A stretch of 64,000 nucleotides of DNA from SHAN690 sp041391765. GTDB lineage: Bacteria; Bacteroidota; Bacteroidia; Flavobacteriales_G; Salibacteraceae. Every line of letters starts with the position of its first letter. The first letter of the stretch is position 1. The notes under the pieces are model-generated. The model did not search any database, was not told where the DNA came from, and was given only the letters and a program-made list of their open reading frames with translations. A program made the position numbers and the translations under genes. Shown here piece after piece: positions 32,582 through 40,134 of the stretch. The DNA lies in the NCBI GenBank assembly GCA_041391765.1, contig JAWKNJ010000030.1, positions 1 to 64,000 of the forward strand, written 5' to 3'.

Positions 32582-33670
32582 ATGAAAGCATTGATTTCAA
32601 CACTACTACTTTCTGCAACGTGTGTTCAGCTAACCGTTGCACAATATGAGTTTCATGATGAACAGAGAGTCGGTTGTACTTCTGTGAAAAGTCAAGATAT
32701 TACCGGAACGTGTTGGAGTTATTCTACTTCGTCATTCTTGGAATCTGAGCTGATGCGAATGGGAAAGGGAGAATACGACTTGAGTGAAATGTTCATTGTA
32801 AGGAACATATACATGGATAAGGCACGCAATTACATCCTTCGCCAGGGTGCAGCGAATTTCAGTGAGGGAGCATTGGCACATGACCTTCTTCGAATGTTTG
32901 ATGAGAAGGGTGTTGTTCCAAATGATGCCTATCCGGGTTTGTTAGGAGAGGATTCTATTCATAATCATGCCGAATTGGAAGCAGGAATGAAGGGGTTTTT
33001 AGATGGAGTTCGCACTCAAAAAAAGGTTGGCGATAAATGGCCGCAAGCTATGGAGGGAATACTAGATGCCTATCTGGGAGAGGCGCCAAATGAATTTACC
33101 TACAAAGGCAAAAAGTACAATCCCAAGTCTTTTGCCCAATCATTGGGCTTGAAGTCTTCCGATTATATCGGATTCACTTCATTTTCGCATCATCCGTTTG
33201 GCAAACCATTTATCATAGAGATTCCAGATAATTACTCTAATGGTTCATACAACAATGTGCCAATTGATGATTTGATGAAATTGATAGACTATGCACTGGA
33301 GAATGGATATTCTTTGGCATGGGACGGAGATGTCAGTGAAAAGGGCATAGGTGGTAAACAAGGAATTGCCATTATTCCCTCAGACTTGAAAAGGGATAGT
33401 GTCTTTTACAAGCCAGGTGAAGAAATTGAAGCCACCCAAGAACTTAGACAGCAGCAATTTGAAAGCCTGCAGACGACAGACGACCATCTAATGCACATCA
33501 TTGGAACGGCTAAAGACCAACGAGGTACAAAGTATTACATCGTCAAAAACAGTTGGGGCGAAATAGGCCCATTCAAAGGGTATTTCTACATGTCTGAAAC
33601 CTACATGAGGATGAAGACCGTCAGTGTTTATCTGCATAAGGACGGTGTGCCGAAGGCGATGAAACCTTAG
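32582..33670 (+). CDS. C1 family cysteine peptidase (bleomycin hydrolase/aminopeptidase C)
   Basis: 362-residue secreted protease from ATG 32582 (MKALISTLLLSATCVQLTVA signal peptide). Papain-fold active site: oxyanion Gln and nucleophile Cys in KSQDITGTCWSYSTSS, His in HLMHIIGTAKDQRG and Asn in KNSWGE. Bleomycin hydrolases are hexameric aminopeptidases, usually cytosolic; this one carries an export signal, as is frequent in Bacteroidota. Probably trims peptides in the periplasm. Confidence 0.88.
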   Translation: MKALISTLLLSATCVQLTVAQYEFHDEQRVGCTSVKSQDITGTCWSYSTSSFLESELMRMGKGEYDLSEMFIVRNIYMDKARNYILRQGAANFSEGALAHDLLRMFDEKGVVPNDAYPGLLGEDSIHNHAELEAGMKGFLDGVRTQKKVGDKWPQAMEGILDAYLGEAPNEFTYKGKKYNPKSFAQSLGLKSSDYIGFTSFSHHPFGKPFIIEIPDNYSNGSYNNVPIDDLMKLIDYALENGYSLAWDGDVSEKGIGGKQGIAIIPSDLKRDSVFYKPGEEIEATQELRQQQFESLQTTDDHLMHIIGTAKDQRGTKYYIVKNSWGEIGPFKGYFYMSETYMRMKTVSVYLHKDGVPKAMKP

Positions 33671-33725
33671 TCTAAAATGCCTCAAAGAGGTTTGAAATCC
33701 CATTGAGTTTATCCTCCTTTGCAGC

Positions 33726-34517
33726 ATGCAAATGGAAGATAACATTCAAGCGTCCGCAGACCGAATTTGGAATTCTATTCAATCGGGTGAAACCTGCTCA
33801 CCTGTGCGTGAGTTGATTGGAGAATCAGATCAAGAAGCCGCATACAAAGCGCAGCAGATTAATACGCAGCGTAAGTTAGATCAAGGACATCGAATTGTTG
33901 GCTGCAAGATAGGGTTGACATCATTCGCAGTTCAAAAACAGCTTGGGGTTGATCAACCTGATTTTGGAGTATTGACCGATCGCATGCAGATTGCAAATGG
34001 AGGAGAAGTTCGATGGGCTGAATTGATGCAACCTAAGGCAGAAGCTGAAATAGCATTTGTGTTGAAGGCTGATCTAGTTGGTTCCATCACAATGGACTCT
34101 TTGAAAGAAGCCATTGACTACGCTGCGGCATCAATTGAAATCGTTGGTAGTCGAATCGAGGGATGGAACATCCGAATCACAGACACCATTGCGGACAATG
34201 CCTCTGCAAGCCACTTTGTATTGAGTGATAGTCACGTTTCAATCGAAAGTTTAGACCTGGAGAACTGTCAAATGTCTATGACTCGTGCGGGTGAAGTAGT
34301 TTCTTCGGGAGAAGGCAAAGCATGCCTTGGAAATCCATTGAACGCGGCACTTTGGTTAGCGCAAACCATGCAGCGATTGGGAACTCCATTGAAAGAGGGC
34401 GACATTATCTTGGCCGGAGCACTTGGTCCTATGGTCAATGCCAACCAGGGTGATCGATTTGAAGCAACTATTGAAGGATTGGGTAGTGTAAGCGTATCTT
34501 TCGGCATGCAATCTTAA
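33726..34517 (+). CDS. 2-keto-4-pentenoate hydratase (MhpD/XylJ family)
   Basis: 263 residues. Conserved: GHRIVGCKIGLTSFAVQKQLGVDQPDFGVLTDRM, PKAEAEIAFVLK, EIVGSRIEGWNIRITDTIADNASASHFVL and GNPLNAALWLAQTM. The enzyme hydrates 2-oxopent-4-enoate to 4-hydroxy-2-oxovalerate. It starts a five-gene operon of the lower meta-cleavage pathway. The paralogue at 36903 is probably the 4-oxalocrotonate decarboxylase that precedes it in the route. Confidence 0.88.
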   Translation: MQMEDNIQASADRIWNSIQSGETCSPVRELIGESDQEAAYKAQQINTQRKLDQGHRIVGCKIGLTSFAVQKQLGVDQPDFGVLTDRMQIANGGEVRWAELMQPKAEAEIAFVLKADLVGSITMDSLKEAIDYAAASIEIVGSRIEGWNIRITDTIADNASASHFVLSDSHVSIESLDLENCQMSMTRAGEVVSSGEGKACLGNPLNAALWLAQTMQRLGTPLKEGDIILAGALGPMVNANQGDRFEATIEGLGSVSVSFGMQS

Positions 34518-34547
34518 TGGGCGTTTATCGCCAGAATTGAAATTTCT

Positions 34548-35495
34548 ATGACAAAAACAAAAGTTGCCATCATTGGCTCTGGGAACATTGGAACAGACCT
34601 TATGATTAAGGTACTTAGAACCTCCGATGTTTTGCAGATGGCTGTGATGGTTGGTATTGATGAATCATCCGATGGTCTTGCCAGAGCAAAAAGGATGGGA
34701 GTTGCTACTACGCACGAAGGTGTGGACGGCCTTATCAACATGCCCGAATTTCAGGAAGTCGAACTCGTGTTTGACGCAACATCAGCAAAGGCGCACATTT
34801 ACAACTATGGCAAGATCAAGCCGTTTGGAAAGCGAATGATAGATCTTACCCCGGCTGCGATTGGCCCATACCTGGTTCCTCCTGTCAACTTTGACGCAAA
34901 CATCGACCTGGATAACGTGAACATGGTAACATGTGGCGGACAAGCGACCATCCCAATGGTGGCAGCAGTATCCAGAGTTGCTAAAGTTCACTATGGAGAA
35001 ATTGTCGCTTCCATTTCCAGTAAGTCAGCAGGACCGGGAACACGAGCGAATATTGATGAGTTTACAGAAACCACAGCAGCCGCCATCGAGAAAGTTGGTG
35101 GCGCAACTCGTGGCAAAGCCATCATCATTTTAAACCCTGCCGAACCACCGTTGGTTATGCGCGACACGGTGTTTACGCTGAGCGAAAATGCGGATCAAGA
35201 AGCGATTCGAACCAGCATTAATGAAATGGTGGCAGAGGTACAGAAGTATGTGCCGGGATATGAACTACACCAAGAGGTTCAATTTGAGGTAATTCCTGAA
35301 GACAAGCCTGTATTCATTGAAGGTGTAGGTCACGTTAGCGGACTTAAGACCTCTGTGTTTTTGAAGGTGGTTGGCGCAGGTCACTATTTGCAAGAGTATG
35401 CGGGAAATCTTGATATCATGACAAGTGCGGCCTTGGCAACTGGAGAACGGATGGTGAGAAATGCAGTGTCAAGCTCAATCTCAAATTCAAACTAG
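34548..35495 (+). CDS. Acetaldehyde dehydrogenase (acetylating)
   Basis: 315 residues with a Rossmann start (VAIIGSGNIGTDLMIKVL), MVGIDESSDGLARAKRMG, and active-site Cys in MVTCGGQATIPMVAAVSRVAK. Converts acetaldehyde to acetyl-CoA, normally in a channel complex with the aldolase encoded next. The C-terminal end SSSISNSN is encoded by the repeat copy CTCAAATTCAA discussed under the four-helix-bundle gene and may be a transferred tail. Confidence 0.93.
   Translation: MTKTKVAIIGSGNIGTDLMIKVLRTSDVLQMAVMVGIDESSDGLARAKRMGVATTHEGVDGLINMPEFQEVELVFDATSAKAHIYNYGKIKPFGKRMIDLTPAAIGPYLVPPVNFDANIDLDNVNMVTCGGQATIPMVAAVSRVAKVHYGEIVASISSKSAGPGTRANIDEFTETTAAAIEKVGGATRGKAIIILNPAEPPLVMRDTVFTLSENADQEAIRTSINEMVAEVQKYVPGYELHQEVQFEVIPEDKPVFIEGVGHVSGLKTSVFLKVVGAGHYLQEYAGNLDIMTSAALATGERMVRNAVSSSISNSN
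35480..35490 (+). repeat. Left copy of the CTCAAATTCAA repeat flanking the four-helix-bundle gene
   Basis: The 11-bp word CTCAAATTCAA occurs at 35480-35490, again at 35848-35858, and inverted at 35870-35880, so it brackets the small gene between the dehydrogenase and the aldolase. It forms the last sense codons of the dehydrogenase. Directly after it, CAAACTAGTTTG (35488-35499) is a perfect 12-bp palindrome spanning the dehydrogenase stop codon. Confidence 0.6.
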
Positions 35496-35496
35496 T

Positions 35497-35847
35497 TTGG
35501 AAGAACGGAAGTTTGACTTTGAAGATCGGCTTGTGGCATTTGCCGCAGATTGCACTCTTTTTTGCGAAGAACTGATGGGAACGTTTTCGGGCAAATACTA
35601 TGGGCAACAATTGCTGAGATCATCAGGCGCTTCCGCATTGAATTATGGCGAAGTTCAAGGAACGAACACTCGGGCTGATTTTATCAACAAAGCCAGTTTA
35701 TGCCTGAAAGAATTGAGGGAAAGTCGTGTTAACCTGAAAATATTGATGAGGCTTGATAAGGGTGATAATTCCGTTCGAGGTAAACTCTTATCCGAATGCG
35801 AAGAATTAATCGCAATCGTAGCCACAATGATTAAAAACAAGAAATAG
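35497..35847 (+). CDS. Four-helix-bundle protein (23S rRNA IVP/S23 family)
   Basis: From TTG 35497 the product reads MEERKFDFEDRLVAFAADC, the normal start of S23-type four-helix-bundle proteins (116 residues); an upstream ATG at 35461 would only add repeat-derived residues. LLRSSGASALNYGEVQGTNTRADFINKASLCLKELRESR is the family core. Homologues occur in intervening sequences of 23S rRNA genes and as scattered single genes. Here it interrupts a catabolic operon and is bracketed by CTCAAATTCAA repeats. Function unknown. Confidence 0.85.
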   Translation: MEERKFDFEDRLVAFAADCTLFCEELMGTFSGKYYGQQLLRSSGASALNYGEVQGTNTRADFINKASLCLKELRESRVNLKILMRLDKGDNSVRGKLLSECEELIAIVATMIKNKK

Positions 35848-35882
35848 CTCAAATTCAAGTCATTTGTGCTTGAATTTGAGCT
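35846..35882. repeat. Perfect inverted repeat, 14-bp arms, after the four-helix-bundle gene
   Basis: AGCTCAAATTCAAG (35846-35859) and CTTGAATTTGAGCT (35869-35882) flank a 9-nt spacer. The resulting hairpin begins at the four-helix-bundle stop codon and ends 16 nt before the aldolase start. The inner part of the left arm repeats the word at 35480. It could be an element end, an attenuator or an mRNA stabiliser; no U-run follows, so it is not a normal terminator. Confidence 0.8.
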
Positions 35883-35898
35883 TGCATTTGAAAGTACT

Positions 35899-36900
35899 AT
35901 GAAACTCTACATACAAGACGTAACCCTTCGAGACGGAATGCACGCCATTCGTCATCAGTATTCGAAGGAAAAAGTTCGAGAAATAGCTATTGCGTTGGAC
36001 GAGGCTAAAGTTGATGCCATTGAAATAGCCCACGGTGACGGTCTAGCTGGTTCAAGCTTTAACTACGGCTTTGGAGCACATACAGATTGGGAGTGGTTGG
36101 AAGGAATCGCATCAGAATTGAAGCATGCGAAGCTTACCACCCTATTGTTGCCCGGTATTGGTACCATTCACGATTTGAAGAAGGCTCGTGAGCTTGGTGT
36201 GGAGTCAGTGAGAATTGCCACGCATTGTACCGAAGCAGACATCAGTGCGCAACACATTGCAGCTGCCAAGGAGCTGGGAATGGATGTTGCAGGATTCCTT
36301 ATGATGGCGCATATGAATGAGCCGAAGAAATTGGCCGAACAAGCCAAGTTGATGGAGAGCTACGGTGCAGATTGTGTGTATGTTACTGATTCAGCCGGAG
36401 CCTTACTGATGGATGACGTTGCGGATCGAATGAAGGCATTTAAGGATGTATTAGATCCAAAAACGGAATTGGGTGTTCATTGTCATCACAACCTAGGATT
36501 GGGAGTAGCAAACACAATCGTGGCGATGCAACACGGGGCAACTCGTCTGGATGCATCATTAGCCGGAATGGGGGCCGGTGCTGGTAACTGTCCATTGGAA
36601 GTTCTGATTGCAACACTGAATCGAATGAATGCTGACCACAACAGCGACTTGTACAAGCTGATGGATGCCGCTGACGATTTGATTCGACCGCTGCAGACCC
36701 GACCGGTACGTGTTGATCGCGAGACGCTTTCGTTGGGATATGCAGGAGTATACTCGAGCTTCCTGTTGCATGCTGAACGTGCTTCAGAGCGCTATGGACT
36801 TGATACTCGAGCGATCTTAGAAGAACTCGGCCGAAGAAAGATGGTAGGTGGACAAGAGGATATGATCGTGGATGTTGCACTTGATATGAAGAAAGGATAG
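35899..36900 (+). CDS. 4-hydroxy-2-oxovalerate aldolase
   Basis: 333 residues from ATG 35899 (MKLYIQDVTLRDGMHAIRHQ), the DmpG/MhpE type start with the catalytic RDGMHA. Metal-binding HxH is in GVHCHHNLGLGVANT. It cleaves 4-hydroxy-2-oxovalerate to pyruvate and acetaldehyde, passing the latter to the dehydrogenase at 34548. An upstream ATG at 35866 lies inside the inverted repeat and is unlikely. It is followed after 2 nt by the second hydratase-family gene. Confidence 0.94.
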   Translation: MKLYIQDVTLRDGMHAIRHQYSKEKVREIAIALDEAKVDAIEIAHGDGLAGSSFNYGFGAHTDWEWLEGIASELKHAKLTTLLLPGIGTIHDLKKARELGVESVRIATHCTEADISAQHIAAAKELGMDVAGFLMMAHMNEPKKLAEQAKLMESYGADCVYVTDSAGALLMDDVADRMKAFKDVLDPKTELGVHCHHNLGLGVANTIVAMQHGATRLDASLAGMGAGAGNCPLEVLIATLNRMNADHNSDLYKLMDAADDLIRPLQTRPVRVDRETLSLGYAGVYSSFLLHAERASERYGLDTRAILEELGRRKMVGGQEDMIVDVALDMKKG

Positions 36901-36902
36901 GT

Positions 36903-37664
36903 ATGAAATTGGAGGAACTAGCTCAGCTTTTAGATGATGCAGCGATGGCTGCCAAACCCATTGCTCAATTAAGTCATGATAATGACTTCACATTGGATGA
37001 AGCATATGAAATTCAGCGTCTAGCCATCCAGCGCAGAATTGATCGAGGAGAAAAGATGATCGGATTGAAGATGGGATTCACCTCTGAGGCCAAAATGATC
37101 CAAATGGGTGTGCATGACATGATTTGGGGATTGCTTACCGACAGCATGCTCATTGAAAATGAAGGAGAGGCGAACCTTGCTAAGTACATCCACCCACGAG
37201 CTGAGCCGGAAGTTTGTTTTCGCATTTCAAAGGATATTGATGGTGAAATTGCCCTAGATGACTTGGATGAATACGTTGATGGAATTGCGGCTGCGATCGA
37301 AATCATCGATTCTCGCTTCGAAAACTTCAAATTCAGTTTGGAGGATGTGGTGGCTGACAACTGTTCTTCAACAGGGCTTGTGATAGGCGAGTGGCAAACG
37401 CCTTCTCGAAACATCGCTAATTTGAAAATGACGCAATCCTTTGATGGTTTAGTAGTAGCAGAAGGTTCTTCTGCCGACATTCTCGGTGATCCTTGGAAGT
37501 CGTTGCAGGCGGCTACGCGATTGGCTGCAAAGTATGGAAGGCCCATCAAGGCGGGTTATGTGATTATGGCCGGGGCAGCTACTGCTGCGGAATTCTTAAA
37601 ACCCAATTCGAGTGTTACAGCAGAAGTGGAGCGATTGGGTGAAGTGAGTTTTAAAGCGGTGTAA
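36903..37664 (+). CDS. 4-oxalocrotonate decarboxylase/2-keto-4-pentenoate hydratase family
   Basis: 253 residues of the same fold as the 33726 gene: GEKMIGLKMGFTSEAKMIQMGV, MIWGLLTDSM, HPRAEPEVCFRIS, EIIDSRFENFKFSLEDVVADNCSS and LGDPWKSLQAATRLAAKYG. LKMGFTS with MIWG fits the decarboxylase branch (DmpH/XylI), which converts 4-oxalocrotonate to 2-oxopent-4-enoate in complex with the hydratase. The two branches are hard to separate by eye, so which of the two paralogues is which remains a probability. Confidence 0.85.
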   Translation: MKLEELAQLLDDAAMAAKPIAQLSHDNDFTLDEAYEIQRLAIQRRIDRGEKMIGLKMGFTSEAKMIQMGVHDMIWGLLTDSMLIENEGEANLAKYIHPRAEPEVCFRISKDIDGEIALDDLDEYVDGIAAAIEIIDSRFENFKFSLEDVVADNCSSTGLVIGEWQTPSRNIANLKMTQSFDGLVVAEGSSADILGDPWKSLQAATRLAAKYGRPIKAGYVIMAGAATAAEFLKPNSSVTAEVERLGEVSFKAV

Positions 37665-37674
37665 ATCTTGGGTA

Positions 37675-38562
37675 ATGGAAAAGTTAGGTGACTTTTTGAA
37701 TCACATTAAGGATCGACTGTCTAATCCATTGTTTGGATCGTTTGTGTTATCCTGGATCCTGTTCAATTGGACCATTTTCATAGGATTGTTAACACTTACA
37801 GATGAGCAATTAAAAGTTCTGAATCATGACAACTTCATTGGGTTTGTTCAAAGCCAGTTGAGTTGGACTAATTCAATTTGTTGGCCATTGATCTCATCCA
37901 TTATATATGTGGTAGTAGCCCCACTGTTAAAATCCGTGATTCAACTATTCAATTCTTGGGTATTTAGTTGGTCAAACAAATCAAACCTGAAAATCTTGCA
38001 AGGAAGCGTGGTCAGCGTTTCTAAATACATAAGTCTGCGTGACAAAATTCTTGAGCGTGAAAAATTGATTGAAAAAACTCTTGCTGATGAACGAAAACTG
38101 GAACATCAATTGGACAACTTAATTCAGCAGAACAAGGATGAGAGATTTGAGAAGGGGGAATTAAAAAAGCAACTTTCTGATCTAAATGAAAAAGTCAAAG
38201 ACCTTAAAGGTGAGCACGTAATAAATAGGCTTCAAGGAAAGTGGTATTATGGTCCTGACACCGAGTTTTCGGTCGAACAAGAAGTCGTTGAGATTGATAA
38301 AAATGGCAGATTTTTTAAGGTTGTGAATGATAAACGGGTAAAATTTATGGAAATTACCCATCGTTCATTTAATCCAGAGTCGAATGAACTTTTGCTAGTT
38401 ACACAGCGGCTGAAGCAAAGGCTGGGTTCGGACTCTATTGTCTCAATTGGCTCCATTATTTTGAGACCAAATGATGACTGGAGTGTGTTGAAAGGACAGG
38501 AACCTTTTCATTCCAACGAATACATTGAATATAGAAACATCAGGTACTCAAGACATCGATAA
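37675..38562 (+). CDS. Membrane-anchored coiled-coil protein of unknown function
   Basis: 295 residues. The N-terminus (GDFLNHIKDRLSNPLFGS then FVLSWILFNWTIFIGLL) is a recurrent motif of a widespread uncharacterised family. A second membrane segment (WPLISSIIYVVVAPLLK) and a charged coiled coil (about 118-185) follow. The last 100 residues (RLQGKWYYGPDTEFSVEQEV) look like a small beta-rich domain. It starts 10 nt after the decarboxylase gene but is unlike its operon neighbours. Two membrane helices, a cytosolic coiled coil and a C-terminal domain suggest a membrane-tethered effector or sensor; no function can be claimed. Confidence 0.7.
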   Translation: MEKLGDFLNHIKDRLSNPLFGSFVLSWILFNWTIFIGLLTLTDEQLKVLNHDNFIGFVQSQLSWTNSICWPLISSIIYVVVAPLLKSVIQLFNSWVFSWSNKSNLKILQGSVVSVSKYISLRDKILEREKLIEKTLADERKLEHQLDNLIQQNKDERFEKGELKKQLSDLNEKVKDLKGEHVINRLQGKWYYGPDTEFSVEQEVVEIDKNGRFFKVVNDKRVKFMEITHRSFNPESNELLLVTQRLKQRLGSDSIVSIGSIILRPNDDWSVLKGQEPFHSNEYIEYRNIRYSRHR

Positions 38563-38568
38563 AGATTA

Positions 38569-39390
38569 TTAGCCCAAGGCCACATCCAAAATCATCATCA
38601 CCAAAAAGCCACCGATGAAGCCTAGGGTGGCGACATCTGTGAACCGATCTCGCTGTGTTTCGGGGACCACCTCCTCGATAACAACGTAGATCATCGCACC
38701 CGCTGCGAAGGAAAGTGCGTAAGGAAGAATGGGTTCAAATACCAAAACAGCCCATGCGCCAAGAACACCTGCCAGCGGTTCCACAATAGCGCTCAGTTGA
38801 CCATACCAAAATGATTTAAAACGTGATAGTCCATGTCTTCTAAGCGGCATGGCCACGGCAATTCCTTCAGGAAAGTTTTGGATTCCGATTCCAATGGCAA
38901 GCGCCACAGCTGCGCCAATGGTCGCTCCGTCAAAACCAGCAGCAACGCCACCAAACAACACTCCCACAGCCAATCCTTCAGGAATATTGTGAAGGGTGAT
39001 TGCAAGTACAAGGAGGGTGGTGCGCTGCAAACTGCTAGGCAACCCTTCTGCCTCATCTCGCTTAAAGTTGATGTGTAAGTGTGGCATTAATTTGTCGAGA
39101 CCAAAGAGGAACAGGGCGCCCGAAGCAAACCCAACCGCAGCAGGAATCCATCCAATTCCACCTTTTCCTTCCGCCATTTCAATCGATGGGGCGAGTAGCG
39201 ACCAATAACTTGCAGCGATCATCACTCCACCCGTGAATCCAAGCATACCATCTAAAAGTCCTCTGCGCATTTCTTTGAATAGAAAGACGAGGGCGGCTCC
39301 TGCAGCCGTTAACAGCCACGTGAAAATGGTTGCAAGCAATGCCCCAACAATTGGGTCAAGTCCCTCCATATAATTCAATACTGTTTCCAT
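38569..39390 (-). CDS. ZIP family metal transporter
   Basis: 273-residue polytopic protein. TM4/TM5 metal-site motifs are LHNIPEGLAVGVLFGG and IGIGIQNFPEGIAVAMPLRR. Transports Zn, Mn or Fe into the cytosol; the cargo cannot be read from sequence. Its ATG overlaps the stop of the metalloregulator gene (TGATG), so it is the second gene of a regulator-transporter operon. Confidence 0.92.
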   Translation of the reverse strand: METVLNYMEGLDPIVGALLATIFTWLLTAAGAALVFLFKEMRRGLLDGMLGFTGGVMIAASYWSLLAPSIEMAEGKGGIGWIPAAVGFASGALFLFGLDKLMPHLHINFKRDEAEGLPSSLQRTTLLVLAITLHNIPEGLAVGVLFGGVAAGFDGATIGAAVALAIGIGIQNFPEGIAVAMPLRRHGLSRFKSFWYGQLSAIVEPLAGVLGAWAVLVFEPILPYALSFAAGAMIYVVIEEVVPETQRDRFTDVATLGFIGGFLVMMILDVALG

Positions 39391-40049
39391 CAGTTGCTCC
39401 TTTTTACAAATAGGTTCTTACAAACTTGTTGACTAAGGGATAGCGATTTTTCGTTCATTTTAACCGTTCTAGACTTGTCGTATTCGAAGACTTCGTTCAC
39501 CGTGAGCTTATTTCCCAAGGTGATGCCCTGGGCATCCAAAAACTGAAGGAACTCCTTCGAGCTGTCTTTAACACCTGTGACGATTCCGGATTCACCGCTC
39601 TTGATTTCAGTGAGCGCAACCTGATCCAAACGATGGATGTTACCTTCTTTGTCAGGAATTGGATCACCGTGCGGATCGAACTTTGGATTTCCCAAGTAAG
39701 TGTCTAAACGATCGGTTAGTTCGGTCGACTGAATGTGCTCCAAATCTTCTGCAATTTCATGAACTTCGTCCCATCTGAATTCAAGCTTTTCCACGAGAAA
39801 AACCTCCCACAATCGATGCTTTCGGATAGTGTTCACCGCGATGGCTTTACCACCTGAGGTGAGTGTCACTCCCTGATACTTTTTGTAGTTAATCAGGTCT
39901 TGAGTGTTCAACTTCTTGAGCATGTCTGTAACAGTAGCTGCCTTTGTGCCTAAGGCTTCGCTGATTGCATTTGTACTCACTCCATCCTTCGTTTTTAAAC
40001 TTAGTTGAAAGATGGTTTTTAGGTAATTCTCTGCGGTATATGTTGCCAT
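39390..40049 (-). CDS. DtxR/MntR family metal-dependent transcriptional regulator
   Basis: 219 residues from ATG 40049 (MATYTAENYLKTIFQLSLK). Winged-helix DNA-binding part with VSTNAISEALGTKAATVTDML, dimerisation part ELTDRLDTYLGNPKFDPHGDPIP and a FeoA-like C-terminal domain. Typically represses metal uptake when Mn or Fe is bound. It is coupled to the ZIP gene and divergent from a TonB receptor, with a 16-bp dyad in the 85-nt gap. Confidence 0.92.
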   Translation of the reverse strand: MATYTAENYLKTIFQLSLKTKDGVSTNAISEALGTKAATVTDMLKKLNTQDLINYKKYQGVTLTSGGKAIAVNTIRKHRLWEVFLVEKLEFRWDEVHEIAEDLEHIQSTELTDRLDTYLGNPKFDPHGDPIPDKEGNIHRLDQVALTEIKSGESGIVTGVKDSSKEFLQFLDAQGITLGNKLTVNEVFEYDKSRTVKMNEKSLSLSQQVCKNLFVKRSN

Positions 40050-40105
40050 TACTCCGATTTGATTTTGCAAACCTAAAGCATTTAAATGATTAATCTTAAA
40101 ATAAA

Positions 40106-40121
40106 TTTAGATAAGTCTAAA
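40106..40121. promoter_or_regulatory. Likely DtxR/MntR operator
   Basis: TTTAGA-TAAG-TCTAAA is a perfect dyad in the intergenic region between the metalloregulator and the TonB receptor, 14 nt before the receptor's start. Size and AT-rich arms fit the DtxR/MntR box. It probably controls both directions. Confidence 0.6.
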
Positions 40122-40134
40122 AATAGAATTAGGT

